Shown: positions 22,596-31,772, counted from the first letter of the stretch. The stretch is 64,000 bases of DNA from Cytobacillus firmus DS1 (GCF_000565285.1 NZ_APVL01000006.1:62001-126000), one strand, 5' to 3'. Numbers and translations: made by a program. The notes: a model not told the origin generated them from the sequence alone.

Positions 22596-24716
22596 CTTTA
22601 TTTTGAGAAGCCGCAGGCTATTCAAGGTGACCAGCAGTGTTGCTCCCATGTCCGCGAAAATGGCAATCCATAAGGTCAGCCAGCCTGGAACCACCAGCAA
22701 TAAGGCAACCGCCTTGATTCCAAGTGAGAACGTAATGTTCTGTTTGATGATCCTTAACGCTTTTTGGCTGAGTTTAATCGTATAAGGCAATTTGCTCAGG
22801 TCATCTGACATTAGCGCAATATCTGCTGTTTCGAGTGCAGTGTCTGTTCCGGCACCGCCCATGGCAACCCCAACAGACGCAGCAGCAAGAGCAGGGGCAT
22901 CATTGACCCCATCCCCGACCATTGCCACACTTTGATGGCCGGTACGCAATTCTTTTATATAAGCCAGTTTATCCTGCGGCAGCAAATCAGCTTTAATCTC
23001 AAAAACACCTGCTTGCTTTCCGATCTCCAGAGCCGTTCTGTGATTGTCGCCTGTCAGCATAACCGTTTTAATCCCCATATCATTTAGTTTGCCGATGACC
23101 GTTTTCGAATGCTCCCGTATTTCATCTGCAACAGCTATTAACAGCAGAATTTCGCTTGCTGTCCCCAGAATCATAACGGTTTTACCCTGGGTCTGCAGAT
23201 CTGCTATTTGCTTTTGAAGAGTGCTTTCCATGCCGCTATGAAGCTCTTCAAACAGATTGGGGCTGCCGGCATAATAGAGGACACCATTCACTGCAGCTTT
23301 TACTCCCTTTCCAGTAATAGAGGTGAATTCCTCTGTGCCCACCCCGGTAAAATCAGCGCCCATTTCTTCTGCTTTTTTCATGATTGCTGAAGCAAGGGGA
23401 TGCTGTGACCCTTTCTCAATAGCAGCAGTGATTTGGAGAAGCTGTCTTTCATCACCATTAATAGTGATGATATCTGTAACGGCGGGAACACCTTTTGTTA
23501 ATGTGCCTGTTTTATCGAATGCAATCGATTTAAGTGCCCCTGTTTCCTCCAAGTGGATGCCGCCTTTAATCAGGACACCGTTTCTTGCCGCATTTCCGAT
23601 TGCCGTAACGACCGCTACCGGTGTAGACACGACAAGCGCACACGGACAGCCGACAACCAGTGCGGCAAGCCCCTGGTAAATCCACTCGCTCCAATCCCCG
23701 CCAAACAGCGGAGGAATCACTGCTATTAAAAATGCTAAAACAATGATTGCTGGCGTATAATACCTGGCAAACTTATCGACAAACTGCTGGGAAGGCGCTT
23801 TTTCCGCCTGGGCCTCTTCAACTAAATGGATTATTTTTGCGATGGTGGTATCTTCAGCATACTTCGTGACTTTTACCTCAAGCAGTCCCTCTTCATTAAG
23901 AGTACCTGCAAAAACCTCATCACCTGCTGTCTTAACAGCAGGCACGCTCTCTCCTGTAATCGCTGCCTGGTTCAGGGAAGAGGTTCCTTTTATGACCACG
24001 CCATCCATGGCCAATTTTTCTCCAGGCTTCACAATCATGATGTCACCAATTTGAATATCATCCACATGAATCCGCATTTCTTCATTGTCCCGTTTGATCA
24101 TTGCTTCTTTCGGGGCAATGTCCATCAGTGATTCAATGGACTGGCGCGCTTTTTCCATTGAGAAGCGCTCAAGGGCTTCACTGATGGCAAAAAGGATGAC
24201 CACCATCGCTCCTTCTCCCCACTCGCCAATGATCGCTGCTCCAATAATGGCGATCGTCATCAGGGTGCTCATGTCAAAATTCAATCTTGCGAGATTTTTG
24301 AAGCCTTTCAGAAATAAAGTATAGCCGCCTATGATGATCGCTGCTGCATACCCTGAGATCGGGTATAGATGGTCCTCTCCATACTGTTCGCTTAAAAACC
24401 AGCTCATAATAAGAATAAAGGCTGACATATACACTTTATAGTTAGATTTCTGCTTCCAGAATGGCTCGCGCTCCACCGCCTTTTCATTTTCTGCACGCAG
24501 CTTCAGGTTTTCAAAGGCTCCGGCTTTTTCGACCGCCTTCATTGAAGCTGTCCCTGTGACAGTTATCTTGGAAGCTCCAAAATTTACATTTGCATCTAAA
24601 ACGCCATCCAGGCGTTTCACGTTCTCTTCGAACGTCTTGGCACAGCCTGCTCAGGAAAAGCCCTGAACACGGTAGGTTACCGTCTCTTTCTCTGCAATTC
24701 CAGCTTGTTCAGACAT
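22593..24716 (-). CDS. cadA: Cadmium/zinc P1B-type ATPase CadA with an in-frame UGA at a metal-binding Cys
   Basis: Read through one UGA this is a 707-residue heavy-metal exporter: N-terminal HMA domain (codons 16-80), transmembrane CPC motif near 357-359 (VGCPCALV), TGES near 254, DKTGT phosphorylation site with Asp about 401, SQHPLA, and GDGVNDAPA. Codon 22 (24651-24653) is UGA where CadA proteins have the first Cys of GFxCxxC; the text reads [15 protein letters not shown]. The start overlaps the end of cadC by eight bases, as in plasmid cadCA. The UGA may encode selenocysteine, be a nonsense change with restart at GTG 24620 (leaving the whole ATPase core), or be an error. Everything else is intact. 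Confidence 0.87.
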
Positions 24717-25077
24717 TGGATTTCACCTCATTTCTGTGTTCAAGCGCAATCATCATTAATTGCCTGATATGATCATCATCCAATGAATAAAAAGCCAATT
24801 TCCCTTCTTTCCGAAACTTAACAATTCCCTGCTTATGCAATGTCCGCAAATGGTGGGATGCTGTTGCCACTGTAGCGCCAATGATATTGGCAATATCACA
24901 GACACACAGCTCTTCATCACGGCATAGTGCATAAGAAATTTTTGCTCTGTTCTCATCAGCAAGAGCCTTAAATAATTGGGCAGCACCCGAAAGGTCTTCC
25001 TTCACCAGTTCTCCCTGAATGCGGTTCACTTTTTCTTCATCAAAGCAGTAAATATCACATGTATCTTTAGAGCCCAA
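24709..25077 (-). CDS. cadC: ArsR/SmtB-family metal-sensing repressor CadC
   Basis: A 122-residue winged-helix repressor very like plasmid pI258 CadC. The metal ligands are visible: N-terminal CDIYC (Cys pair separated by three) and ELCVCD in the first core helices; the recognition helix is VATASHHLRTLHKQGIV and the wing KFRKEGKLAFYSL. The C-terminal HIRQLMMIALEH is the second, zinc-type site helix. It releases DNA on binding Cd/Pb/Zn. The TTG at 25077 follows AGAGGAGA by six bases; the longer frame starts inside the operator. Two operator copies lie at the promoter, so the cadCA operon is autoregulated. Confidence 0.93.
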   Translation of the reverse strand: MGSKDTCDIYCFDEEKVNRIQGELVKEDLSGAAQLFKALADENRAKISYALCRDEELCVCDIANIIGATVATASHHLRTLHKQGIVKFRKEGKLAFYSLDDDHIRQLMMIALEHRNEVKSNV

Positions 25078-25094
25078 TTTTATTCTCTCCTCTT

Positions 25095-25160
25095 TATTCA
25101 AACATTCATTTGAATATATTATACCTCGCCTGTAAACTTATTCAAACAATTATTTGAATA
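25095..25160 (-). promoter_or_regulatory. cadCA promoter flanked by two CadC operators
   Basis: TATTCAAA-N6-TTTGAATA occurs twice as perfect 8-bp inverted repeats, at 25095-25116 and 25139-25160. A promoter lies between and over them: TTGAAT and TATAAT with 16 bases between, on the minus strand. One operator overlaps the start region, the other the -35. Confidence 0.8.
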
Positions 25161-25165
25161 TTGTA

Positions 25166-25196
25166 TGAAAAAAGGAACCGGATTGCTCCGATTCCT
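25166..25196 (-). terminator. Terminator of the hydroxylase-DUF1450 unit
   Basis: GGAATCGG pairs with CCGGTTCC on the minus strand, then TTTTTT. Confidence 0.85.
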
Positions 25197-25197
25197 T

Positions 25198-25467
25198 TTA
25201 TTTCTTTACTTCTTCTTTCAGTTTTATTAATAATTCATCCGAATTTTCCGCTGCAATCAGTTTCCCGTCCACTACAGCATAGGGAGATAGCCTGCATTCT
25301 TTGCATTTGCTCTGGCATTCGTATTCTTTATAGTTAATATTCTTCCGGCTCAAGAATTGATTAAATTCAGCCAAACTTTCTTCTTTTAAAAATTCATCCA
25401 GATTCCTCTGGCAAAATTCAATTGAATACGTTTTATGCTTTGAGAATAGATTGTTGATGAGTTTCAC
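25198..25467 (-). CDS. DUF1450 family protein (YuzB-like)
   Basis: An 89-residue protein. The N terminus SIEFCQRNL and the Cys-rich centre YECQSKCKECRLSPYAVVDG followed by KLIAAENSDELL match the DUF1450 pattern of Bacillus (YuzB type), a thioredoxin-like small domain that may bind iron-sulfur or redox cofactors. Four cysteines lie between about residues 51 and 58. It begins 27 bases after the prolyl hydroxylase stop and ends at a shared terminator, so the two are cotranscribed. Function is unknown. Confidence 0.8.
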   Translation of the reverse strand: MKLINNLFSKHKTYSIEFCQRNLDEFLKEESLAEFNQFLSRKNINYKEYECQSKCKECRLSPYAVVDGKLIAAENSDELLIKLKEEVKK

Positions 25468-25494
25468 CTGATCAAACTTCCTTTTGATTTTACT

Positions 25495-26349
25495 TTAATA
25501 ACGCTGGTAGATACTGCTTTCCCTAATCCATTTGGTTGCCGCCCATTTTTCTCCCTTTTTAACAGGAACACTGCTATGAACTGACAATCTGTCCAGCTGT
25601 CCCTGCTCATTGGCATAATGAAAGTAAATGGCTGACCCCTTTTTGGGAACAATCGAAAGTCCGGCTTTAGAAAAAACAGTTTCTCCGCCCTCAGCCACAT
25701 CGTTCAAATAAATGAGGAAGGTGCCAACCCGCTGTCCGCCTTTGCCGGCATCCACCAGATGGGGAGGGAAGAAATCAAAATGAGGCTTATATTCTTCACC
25801 CAATCCATAGTTTAGGATCTGAAGACCTTCGCCATTTTCTGCCGGATAACCCGTCAATTCGGCGATCCTCATTTCAATCCTTTCAACCAGCTCATTTTCC
25901 CTGAAGCGGAAAGCCATGCTCCTGCTTGTTCTGCCGGAACCTGCCCGTTCTTCTCCAGAACCCGTATCTACCACCCGGGATGGCTTCAGGCGGCTCCTTG
26001 AAAGACTGATGATCTCATCACATTCTTCTGAGCTGAGCACAGAATCCAAATGGAGGACAAACGGCTTTTCATTCCTGGAAAGCACTTTGACGACCCTGTC
26101 ACTGGCATGCAGGATATTCCCCTTCCTGCCTATTTCGGGCACTTTATAATTATATCGAACCTGCTGCCTTTCTGTCGTCCCAATCGCTTCATTTCCAACA
26201 ATTTTAAATAAAGTCTCATAAGCAAACCGGTTATCGAACCCCTTCTTGATCAAAGCATTCGCCAGTGCAATTGGACTCACTTCATTTTTTAGCGCATCCA
26301 TAATCCAATCCTTCAGCTCGTCTGATATCTGCATAATCTTCGCCATCAT
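25495..26349 (-). CDS. 2-oxoglutarate/Fe(II) prolyl 4-hydroxylase-like oxygenase
   Basis: A 284-residue protein. The C-terminal 190 residues are a prolyl 4-hydroxylase fold: iron ligands His190 and Asp192 (YKPHFDFFP) and His258 (LSVHSSVPV), and the 2-oxoglutarate-binding Lys268 (KKGEKWAATKW). The N-terminal 75 residues form a helical domain (ELKDWIMDALKNEVSPIALA). Bacillus relatives hydroxylate proline in collagen-like or other peptides. No collagen-like gene is in the window. The following DUF1450 gene could serve redox or iron supply. The start has a GGGGGAAG site; either of two adjacent ATG codons could be used. Confidence 0.9.
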   Translation of the reverse strand: MMAKIMQISDELKDWIMDALKNEVSPIALANALIKKGFDNRFAYETLFKIVGNEAIGTTERQQVRYNYKVPEIGRKGNILHASDRVVKVLSRNEKPFVLHLDSVLSSEECDEIISLSRSRLKPSRVVDTGSGEERAGSGRTSRSMAFRFRENELVERIEMRIAELTGYPAENGEGLQILNYGLGEEYKPHFDFFPPHLVDAGKGGQRVGTFLIYLNDVAEGGETVFSKAGLSIVPKKGSAIYFHYANEQGQLDRLSVHSSVPVKKGEKWAATKWIRESSIYQRY

Positions 26350-26428
26350 CTTCCCCCTGTATGACTCACTGAAAATCCTATCGGCCGAAAATAGAAATAT
26401 ATGTATTTTATTATACTATTATTATAGA

Positions 26429-26450
26429 AGGAACTGAACTGAACTGAATT
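26429..26450. repeat. Short tandem GAACT repeat
   Basis: GAACT is repeated three times and followed by a GAATT variant in the gap upstream of the hydroxylase. The remaining 26350-26640 gap holds the ktrB terminator and nothing else I can support. Confidence 0.6.
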
Positions 26451-26535
26451 GATTTAGATGGATGAAATTTGGTATTCGCACTTGCATGGCGACCATTTTT
26501 CGTTTCGCTGGACTCATTTTCTGCTTCAAGCTTCA

Positions 26536-26570
26536 CAAAAAAACAGGAGGAGCATCCCGCTCTATCCTGC
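26536..26570 (-). terminator. Terminator of ktrAB
   Basis: CAGGATAGAGC pairs with GCTCCTCCTG on the minus strand, then seven T. Confidence 0.85.
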
Positions 26571-26639
26571 ATAATCTCATTTATTATTTACTTATTACCG
26601 TCTACATTTCTTTCTCATTTTCATTAAATCATCATCAAC

Positions 26640-28010
26640 TCATCCAATCATGATTTTTTCTTCAGCATATTTGAAATTAGCTTTTTCTCTTCTTCTGGCA
26701 AGTGCGAAAGCAAGAGTTAAAGGACCCACCCTGCCTGCAAACATCATGAAGGAAATTAATGCCTTGCCAACTGGACTCAACTCCGGGGTTAATCCAAGAG
26801 ACATCCCAACAGTGCCGAAAGCAGAAATCACTTCAAATAGGAGCATATTCAGAGGTGCATTCTCTGTTAAAGAAAGAAGGAATAGAACCAATGCTATTAA
26901 TCCCATAGAGTACACTGTAATCGTAAAGGCCCTAAAGATTAATTCCTTCGGGATTCTTCTGCCCATAAGGTTTACTTCTTCATCTTCTTTAATGAGTGCT
27001 CTGACAGCAAGCAGGATCAAAGCAAAGGTTGTTACTTTAATGCCTCCTGCCGTTCCGCCTGATCCTCCGCCAATAAACATTAGAAGCATGGTAATAAGCT
27101 GTGAGCCCATTGTCAGCTCACCCGTATTAAGCGAATTAAAACCAGCTGTTCTTGGAACGACTCCATGAAAATAAGACCCTAACAGTTTTTCCTTCATTCC
27201 CAAGTCACCAATTGTCGCTGGATTATTGAATTCCAAAAAGAATATGAAAACTGTGCCTAAAATATTTAGAATCAGTGTCATCAGCAAAACCAATTTCGTA
27301 TGCAGAGAAAATTTCCGCAAGCTTTTATTGATTTTTAAATCAAGCAGCACGATATAGCCAATTCCTCCGATGATAAACAGCGAACTTAACGTCATAATGA
27401 CTGTAAAGTCACCTACATAACCGGTGACGCTGCTAAAGTCGCCCATTATATCAAACCCGGCATTATTAAAGGCTGAGACCGAATGAAAAGCCCCATAATA
27501 TAAAGATTGCGGAAATCCAAAATCTTCAGCCCAGCGAACAGCCAAAATGATGGCACCAATTGCTTCAACAATCAGAGTAAAAGCCACCACGAATTTTACA
27601 AGACGAACCATCCCTTCAATTGTAAGCTGATTTAATGATTCCTGTATCATGAGCCTCCCTTTTAAGCCAATATTTTTCCCAAGCATAATGGCAATGAGAA
27701 CTCCAAAGGTCATAAAACCGAGTCCGCCTATTTGTATAAGGGCCATAAGAACTACCTGACCGAAAACAGTAAAGGTTGTCTGTGTATCCACGACGACTAA
27801 ACCTGTCACACATACAGCAGAAGTTGCTTCAAATAATGCATCAATAAAGGATAGGTGATGCCTGTCACTAGTGGAAAAAGGCAGCATAAGCAGCAGAGTG
27901 CCAATCGCTATTAGTATTAAGAAGCCAACAGACAAAGCCTGAGCAGGATTCATTCTGATCCATGTGCTGGGCCGCTCAATTCTTCTTCTCCTTCTGGTTT
28001 CTTTGTACAT
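26640..28010 (-). CDS. ktrB: Potassium transporter, membrane subunit KtrB
   Basis: A 456-residue TrkH/KtrB protein with four membrane-pore-membrane repeats. Pore loops are visible as TSAVCVTGLVVVDT, SVSAFNNAGFDIMG, VVPRTAGFNSLN and SAFGTVGMSLGL, each with the selectivity glycine; the GGGSGGTAGGIKVTTF block is the intramembrane gate loop. It imports K+ (often Na+-coupled) as a dimer on a KtrA ring. The ATG at 28010 has AGGAGA nine bases upstream. It lies 43 bases after the ktrA gene and shares its c-di-AMP riboswitch. Confidence 0.94.
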   Translation of the reverse strand: MYKETRRRRRIERPSTWIRMNPAQALSVGFLILIAIGTLLLMLPFSTSDRHHLSFIDALFEATSAVCVTGLVVVDTQTTFTVFGQVVLMALIQIGGLGFMTFGVLIAIMLGKNIGLKGRLMIQESLNQLTIEGMVRLVKFVVAFTLIVEAIGAIILAVRWAEDFGFPQSLYYGAFHSVSAFNNAGFDIMGDFSSVTGYVGDFTVIMTLSSLFIIGGIGYIVLLDLKINKSLRKFSLHTKLVLLMTLILNILGTVFIFFLEFNNPATIGDLGMKEKLLGSYFHGVVPRTAGFNSLNTGELTMGSQLITMLLMFIGGGSGGTAGGIKVTTFALILLAVRALIKEDEEVNLMGRRIPKELIFRAFTITVYSMGLIALVLFLLSLTENAPLNMLLFEVISAFGTVGMSLGLTPELSPVGKALISFMMFAGRVGPLTLAFALARRREKANFKYAEEKIMIG

Positions 28011-28053
28011 GGTCCATAATCTCCTCATTTAATTGTCAACATAATTAAAAAAC

Positions 28054-28710
28054 TTAAACTCCATGCCTCTCAAATCTGCCAATACCTTTATTGTGTCCCA
28101 TTACAATCAGGACGTCTCCCTTTAAAATGACCTCTTCAGCAGGCGGGGTAACGATTATTTCTTTGTCGCGCTGAATCCCAACGATATTACAGCCATACTT
28201 AGCCCGTATATTCAATTCAGATAGGGATTTGCCCGCGATTTTATCTGTAGCAACAATTTCAACCATACTGTAATCCTCAGACAGCTCAATATAATCAATC
28301 ATCTTTTCTGAAACAATGTGGTGGGCGATCCTCTTTGCCATATCCCTCTCCGGGTGAATTACACGATCAACTCCAATTTTTTCGAGCACTCTGGCATGAT
28401 ACTCATTATGGGCCTTCGCCCACACCTTTGGAATTCCCAATTCTTTTAACAGCAATGAAGTCAAAATACTGGACTCAATGTTTTCACCAAATGAAACAAA
28501 TGCGTGATCAATATTTTTGATTCCCGTCTGTTTAATAGCAGCTTCATCAATACCATTGATTTGAACGGCATATGTCACAAACTGTGCGTATTGGTCCACT
28601 TTCTCCTGATCTACATCAATCGCAAGCACTTCCACACCCAATTCATGAAATTCCTTTACAAGACTGCCGCCAAAGCGGCCTAAACCAAATACTGCATACT
28701 GTTTTTTCAT
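28054..28710 (-). CDS. ktrA: Potassium transporter, regulatory subunit KtrA
   Basis: A 218-residue RCK protein. Residues 1-140 form the Rossmann RCK_N domain (YAVFGLGRFGGSLVKEFHEL, then EVLAIDVDQEKVDQYAQ) that binds ATP/ADP/NAD(H); the C-terminal RCK_C domain (SMVEIVATDKIAGKSLSELN onward) is the c-di-AMP binding part in this family. It gates KtrB. ATG 28710 follows AGAAGGG. The gene is first in ktrAB and preceded by a c-di-AMP riboswitch, so transport is restrained by c-di-AMP both at RNA and protein levels. Confidence 0.93.
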   Translation of the reverse strand: MKKQYAVFGLGRFGGSLVKEFHELGVEVLAIDVDQEKVDQYAQFVTYAVQINGIDEAAIKQTGIKNIDHAFVSFGENIESSILTSLLLKELGIPKVWAKAHNEYHARVLEKIGVDRVIHPERDMAKRIAHHIVSEKMIDYIELSEDYSMVEIVATDKIAGKSLSELNIRAKYGCNIVGIQRDKEIIVTPPAEEVILKGDVLIVMGHNKGIGRFERHGV

Positions 28711-28743
28711 TGAAGAAATTCCCTTCTTTTTAAAAAATGAACA

Positions 28744-28920
28744 CAAAAAAACCACTCTTAATAAAGAATGGTCAATGGTTTCCATTAACCCTTCTCTCGA
28801 TTTGGCTTACGGAGTTAGCTGTCGGATTAGGGATTGAGAGTATCCCTTCTTAGCCTTAATATGCTAAGATTCACCCCAAGATAAACTAGGTTTATCAAAA
28901 TTGGTTCCCCCGCTCAAATG
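28744..28920 (-). promoter_or_regulatory. c-di-AMP (ydaO/yuaA) riboswitch upstream of ktrAB
   Basis: On the minus strand: GAGCGGGGGAACC at the start, TTGGGGTGAATC, AGGGATACTCTCAATCCC, then AATCCGACAGCTAACTCCGTAAGC, all signature blocks of the ydaO motif. A terminator follows at 28744-28772 (ACCATTCTT/AAGAGTGGT then TTTTTTT). c-di-AMP binding is known to favour termination in this class. Confidence 0.93.
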
Positions 28921-28997
28921 ATTCAGCAAAAAGGTTTACTATTAAATTAATAAATATAAATTACTCCCATGGTAATCTCTTGTCAATCTTTTTTTCA

Positions 28998-29108
28998 TAA
29001 AGCGGGAGTAGCAGGACAGGTGAGACCCCGCAGACGCGGAGTGTCGAGGAGGCTCACCGCCTGCCCCGCGGAAAGCGAGCAGCCTGGAGCGAAAATCAAC
29101 GGACAACA
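28998..29108. repeat. GC-rich Bacillus intergenic repeat, copy 1
   Basis: Contains GGTGAGACCCCGCAGACGCGG, CGAGGAGGCTCACCG, CCCCGCGGAAAGCGAG and CCTGGAGCGAAAATCAACGG. The reverse complement matches the element at 44258-44396 block by block. The rest of the 28921-29287 gap is AT-rich and without genes. Confidence 0.8.
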
Positions 29109-29287
29109 TTGATAGGGGAAAACAATAATTTATACGAAATGAGCCTTTCTTTATTTAAATAATTCATTCTCAGCACCCTCGCCTTTTTTAAAATTGAAAG
29201 GAGGAATGAAAACGCTCTCTCCTTTATTTCATTATAACCGTTTAATACCCTCATTCATTTCAGAATATATTGATAATTTGTGAAACA

Positions 29288-29319
29288 TAAAAAAGCACTC
29301 CCTATAAAGAAAGTGCTTT
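29288..29319 (-). terminator. Terminator of the endonuclease gene
   Basis: AAGCACT pairs with AGTGCTT on the minus strand, then TTTTTA. Confidence 0.88.
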
Positions 29320-29326
29320 CCAATGA

Positions 29327-30490
29327 TTATTCCCAAATCGCAGATGCCCACTCAGGATGATCTATAAACGGATTGCGGTTATGCTGGTAGTCAGAGTAGA
29401 TGATTTCGTTTCTTCTCCTCTCCGCCTCGCTAACCGGGTCTGCCTTATGCCACTCGAGCAGAACAGACATTTTGCCATGGTAAGGGGCAGAACCGTTATT
29501 GACTGCATTGTTTAGCTCCAGATCCACTTCTCCGCTGTCTCCTTCATAGCGGACAGCCATATAAAACAGCATCCGGGCTACATCGCCTTTTACAGCATCC
29601 CGTGGTTCCCAGGAATCGGAGTCATAGTAATTTCCAAGAGCTTCAGAATGCCGGGATCCCCCATTATCAAAGTCGAGATTTCCTCTCGAGCTATTTACAG
29701 AAGCATCTGTTGGCCGCAAATGATGAAGGTCAGTTCCCGCCCCCATCACTGTGCCAAAGTCCCCGTGCGATTTAGCCCACACATGTTCCCTGTTCCAATC
29801 ATTGACTCCAGATCCATTGGTGAATTTGCCCTGAGAACGGCCGGTATATAAGAGAATGACGTTATTCGAATTAGCCGGGTCTTCGTCTGTCTCACGAAGA
29901 GCTTCCCATACATTAGAATAGGAAATTTCAGTATGGTCATCAATGATGTTATGAAGAGCTGATTTTAAAGACTCACCTGTTTTTCCATTTGCAGCATTAT
30001 AATACCCGCCAGGTCCGGGTTGCGGGTCAGTTGTTCCGCCGCCATCAAGTTCAAAAGCGGTTCCGTCCTTAAGCCCCGGATGAGAAAAATAGGCAGTCAA
30101 AGTTCCGGTTACTTTAATTTTCTTTCCCATCAGCGATGGATTTGATTTCAAACCAAAGCTTGAGCGAAAGGAGGTTGGGATTTGAACATAAAGCATCTTA
30201 GCCAAGCTGGTTTCTGATGGACTATCCGCCAGGGCCAAAGCATAGTCATTTGGAAACCCGCTGGTGATAACCGTATTTGTGGCAGTCGGCTGTCCAACCA
30301 CATAGCCTTGAACAGTTTTGGCAGCGTTATTTTGAGAATTGATTCCCTGTGTTACCGAATAAGGTGATGACCATGAGCCATCTCCCGCAGCTGCCCTTGT
30401 TTTTGAATCTTGAATGGGCTGCATTACAACCTGAATGACAGCAAATAGTATCATAGAAAACAGCAGACCTTTTCTCTTACGATTCAGCAT
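29327..30490 (-). CDS. Secreted endonuclease I-family nuclease
   Basis: A 387-residue protein with an N-terminal signal/anchor (RKRKGLLFSMILFAVIQVVM). Residues 38-150 form an OB-like domain of the DUF6359 type (SSPYSVTQGI...GKKIKVTGTLTAYF). A GGGTTDPQPGPGG linker leads to the endonuclease I domain with NREHVW at 233-238, DLHHLRPTD at 254-262 and NSSRGNLDF, the His-metal active site of Bsn/EndA-like enzymes. It degrades extracellular RNA or DNA for nutrient gain. GGAGG precedes the ATG; the gene is monocistronic. Confidence 0.9.
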   Translation of the reverse strand: MLNRKRKGLLFSMILFAVIQVVMQPIQDSKTRAAAGDGSWSSPYSVTQGINSQNNAAKTVQGYVVGQPTATNTVITSGFPNDYALALADSPSETSLAKMLYVQIPTSFRSSFGLKSNPSLMGKKIKVTGTLTAYFSHPGLKDGTAFELDGGGTTDPQPGPGGYYNAANGKTGESLKSALHNIIDDHTEISYSNVWEALRETDEDPANSNNVILLYTGRSQGKFTNGSGVNDWNREHVWAKSHGDFGTVMGAGTDLHHLRPTDASVNSSRGNLDFDNGGSRHSEALGNYYDSDSWEPRDAVKGDVARMLFYMAVRYEGDSGEVDLELNNAVNNGSAPYHGKMSVLLEWHKADPVSEAERRRNEIIYSDYQHNRNPFIDHPEWASAIWE

Positions 30491-30650
30491 TCATTCGCCT
30501 CCATATTGTTTTGAAAGAACTTTGAAAAATCAGAAAAGTCACAATCAACCACTAGTATAAATGAACACCTTCGGCCATAGCATGAGGTATTGGTCCCAAA
30601 ACTTTACAGTTTTACAATACTTAACAATAATAAAATTTAATTTAAAGTGC

Positions 30651-31175
30651 TTATTTCTTTAAAATGCCTAAATACTCTATCCAGGGACCAACATCTGTCC
30701 TGTACCTATTTGCCAATACTCTTGAAATCTGTGAAATATGCGTAAGATCATGAACAGCCCAAGTGGAAATCAATTCCCTGACTCTTACTGGACCAAATAC
30801 CGGATGAAGCCCTTTCTTTTCGAAATGAGTACCCAGATCAGGCATCCCCCTCAGTGTGGCCAGATTTTTTATTCTAAGTGTCTTAAAGATTTCAAGCTTT
30901 TCTTCAAGTGATAGATCCCCTGACAAACTTAGATGAGCAAAACGGTCAAATGGAGGAAATGGCTTGCCTCCCCCTTCCTGCAGAATAAATGTCAGCCGCG
31001 GAATCCAATTTTTCTCCTCGCCGTCAATCAAATGATCAACCACTTCAGCTGCATTCCACGTGCCTTCCCCTTCATTGCCATTAAGCCATACTGAAGATAG
31101 ACCGCTTAGTAATGCATCCAGCGTATCGGGTGTACGTTCAAGAATCTCAATAGCCTCTCCTAGATTAAAATTCAT
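30651..31175 (-). CDS. DinB-family protein
   Basis: A 174-residue four-helix-bundle protein of the DinB/YfiT type. Three metal-ligand histidines are likely: in AAEVVDHLIDGE (about residue 47), and in WAVHDLTHISQI near residues 141-145. Members are thiol-dependent transferases or of unknown function, some DNA-damage-induced. ATG 31175 is chosen because GAGGAGAAG lies close upstream. The gene lies 31 bases after a GNAT gene and is probably cotranscribed with it. Confidence 0.88.
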   Translation of the reverse strand: MNFNLGEAIEILERTPDTLDALLSGLSSVWLNGNEGEGTWNAAEVVDHLIDGEEKNWIPRLTFILQEGGGKPFPPFDRFAHLSLSGDLSLEEKLEIFKTLRIKNLATLRGMPDLGTHFEKKGLHPVFGPVRVRELISTWAVHDLTHISQISRVLANRYRTDVGPWIEYLGILKK

Positions 31176-31206
31176 ATAGCTTCTCCTCTCCACCTTAAAG
31201 GCTTTC

Positions 31207-31656
31207 CTATAATATTTTCTCAAAAGCAGTAATAGTGAGTGCTTCATTTATTTCCTTTTTATCAAGCTCTTTAAAACCATTCTTTAAATAAAAATTAACA
31301 GCAGGTGTATTCTTAGAACCTGTTGTCACAATCAATTTTTCAATCATCGGCATCCGTTCAATGAAGTTCAGCAGCTTTTGTGCAATTCCCATTCTAAAAT
31401 ATTCAGGATGCACAATGAGTCTATGTATATCTAAAACGCCTTTCTCCTGTTTAATCGAAATCACCCCGCATAATATTTCGCCAGTAAAATACCCCAAAAA
31501 GGTCTCTCCGGTAAGTTGCAGGGTATTAGCGGTATCTTTTAAAGGCGGTAAATCAGGAAATCCAATGATATCAGCCTCAATCTTATAGGCAGGAAGCTGT
31601 ACGCCCAGAACCTGCTCAGCCGCTTTTCGGTCATTAATATTTATTTCCTTAATCAT
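31207..31656 (-). CDS. GNAT-family acetyltransferase
   Basis: A 149-residue acetyltransferase. LDIHRLIVHPEYFRMGIAQK (about residues 73-92) contains the acetyl-CoA loop R/Q-x-x-G-x-A, and SKNTPAVNFYLKNGFKELDK is the closing motif. The family acetylates amines on small molecules or proteins; the substrate is unknown. It is the first gene of a pair with the DinB-family gene. Start ATG is followed by IKEININDRKAAEQVL, typical for this subgroup. Confidence 0.87.
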   Translation of the reverse strand: MIKEININDRKAAEQVLGVQLPAYKIEADIIGFPDLPPLKDTANTLQLTGETFLGYFTGEILCGVISIKQEKGVLDIHRLIVHPEYFRMGIAQKLLNFIERMPMIEKLIVTTGSKNTPAVNFYLKNGFKELDKKEINEALTITAFEKIL

Positions 31657-31772
31657 GATCTTCCCTCTTTTTATATTAGTTTTAAAAATAATTCTCTATC
31701 GAAAAAAAATCCCCTCTTTTTTTTGGACCAATGAGTCCCTTCCAATATAAAATAATTTAAGGGGTGAATTAA

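Noticed and set aside
26458-26574. 38-codon frame MDEIWYSHLHGDHF upstream of ktrB end
   Set aside because: No ribosome site, and it runs through the ktrAB terminator.
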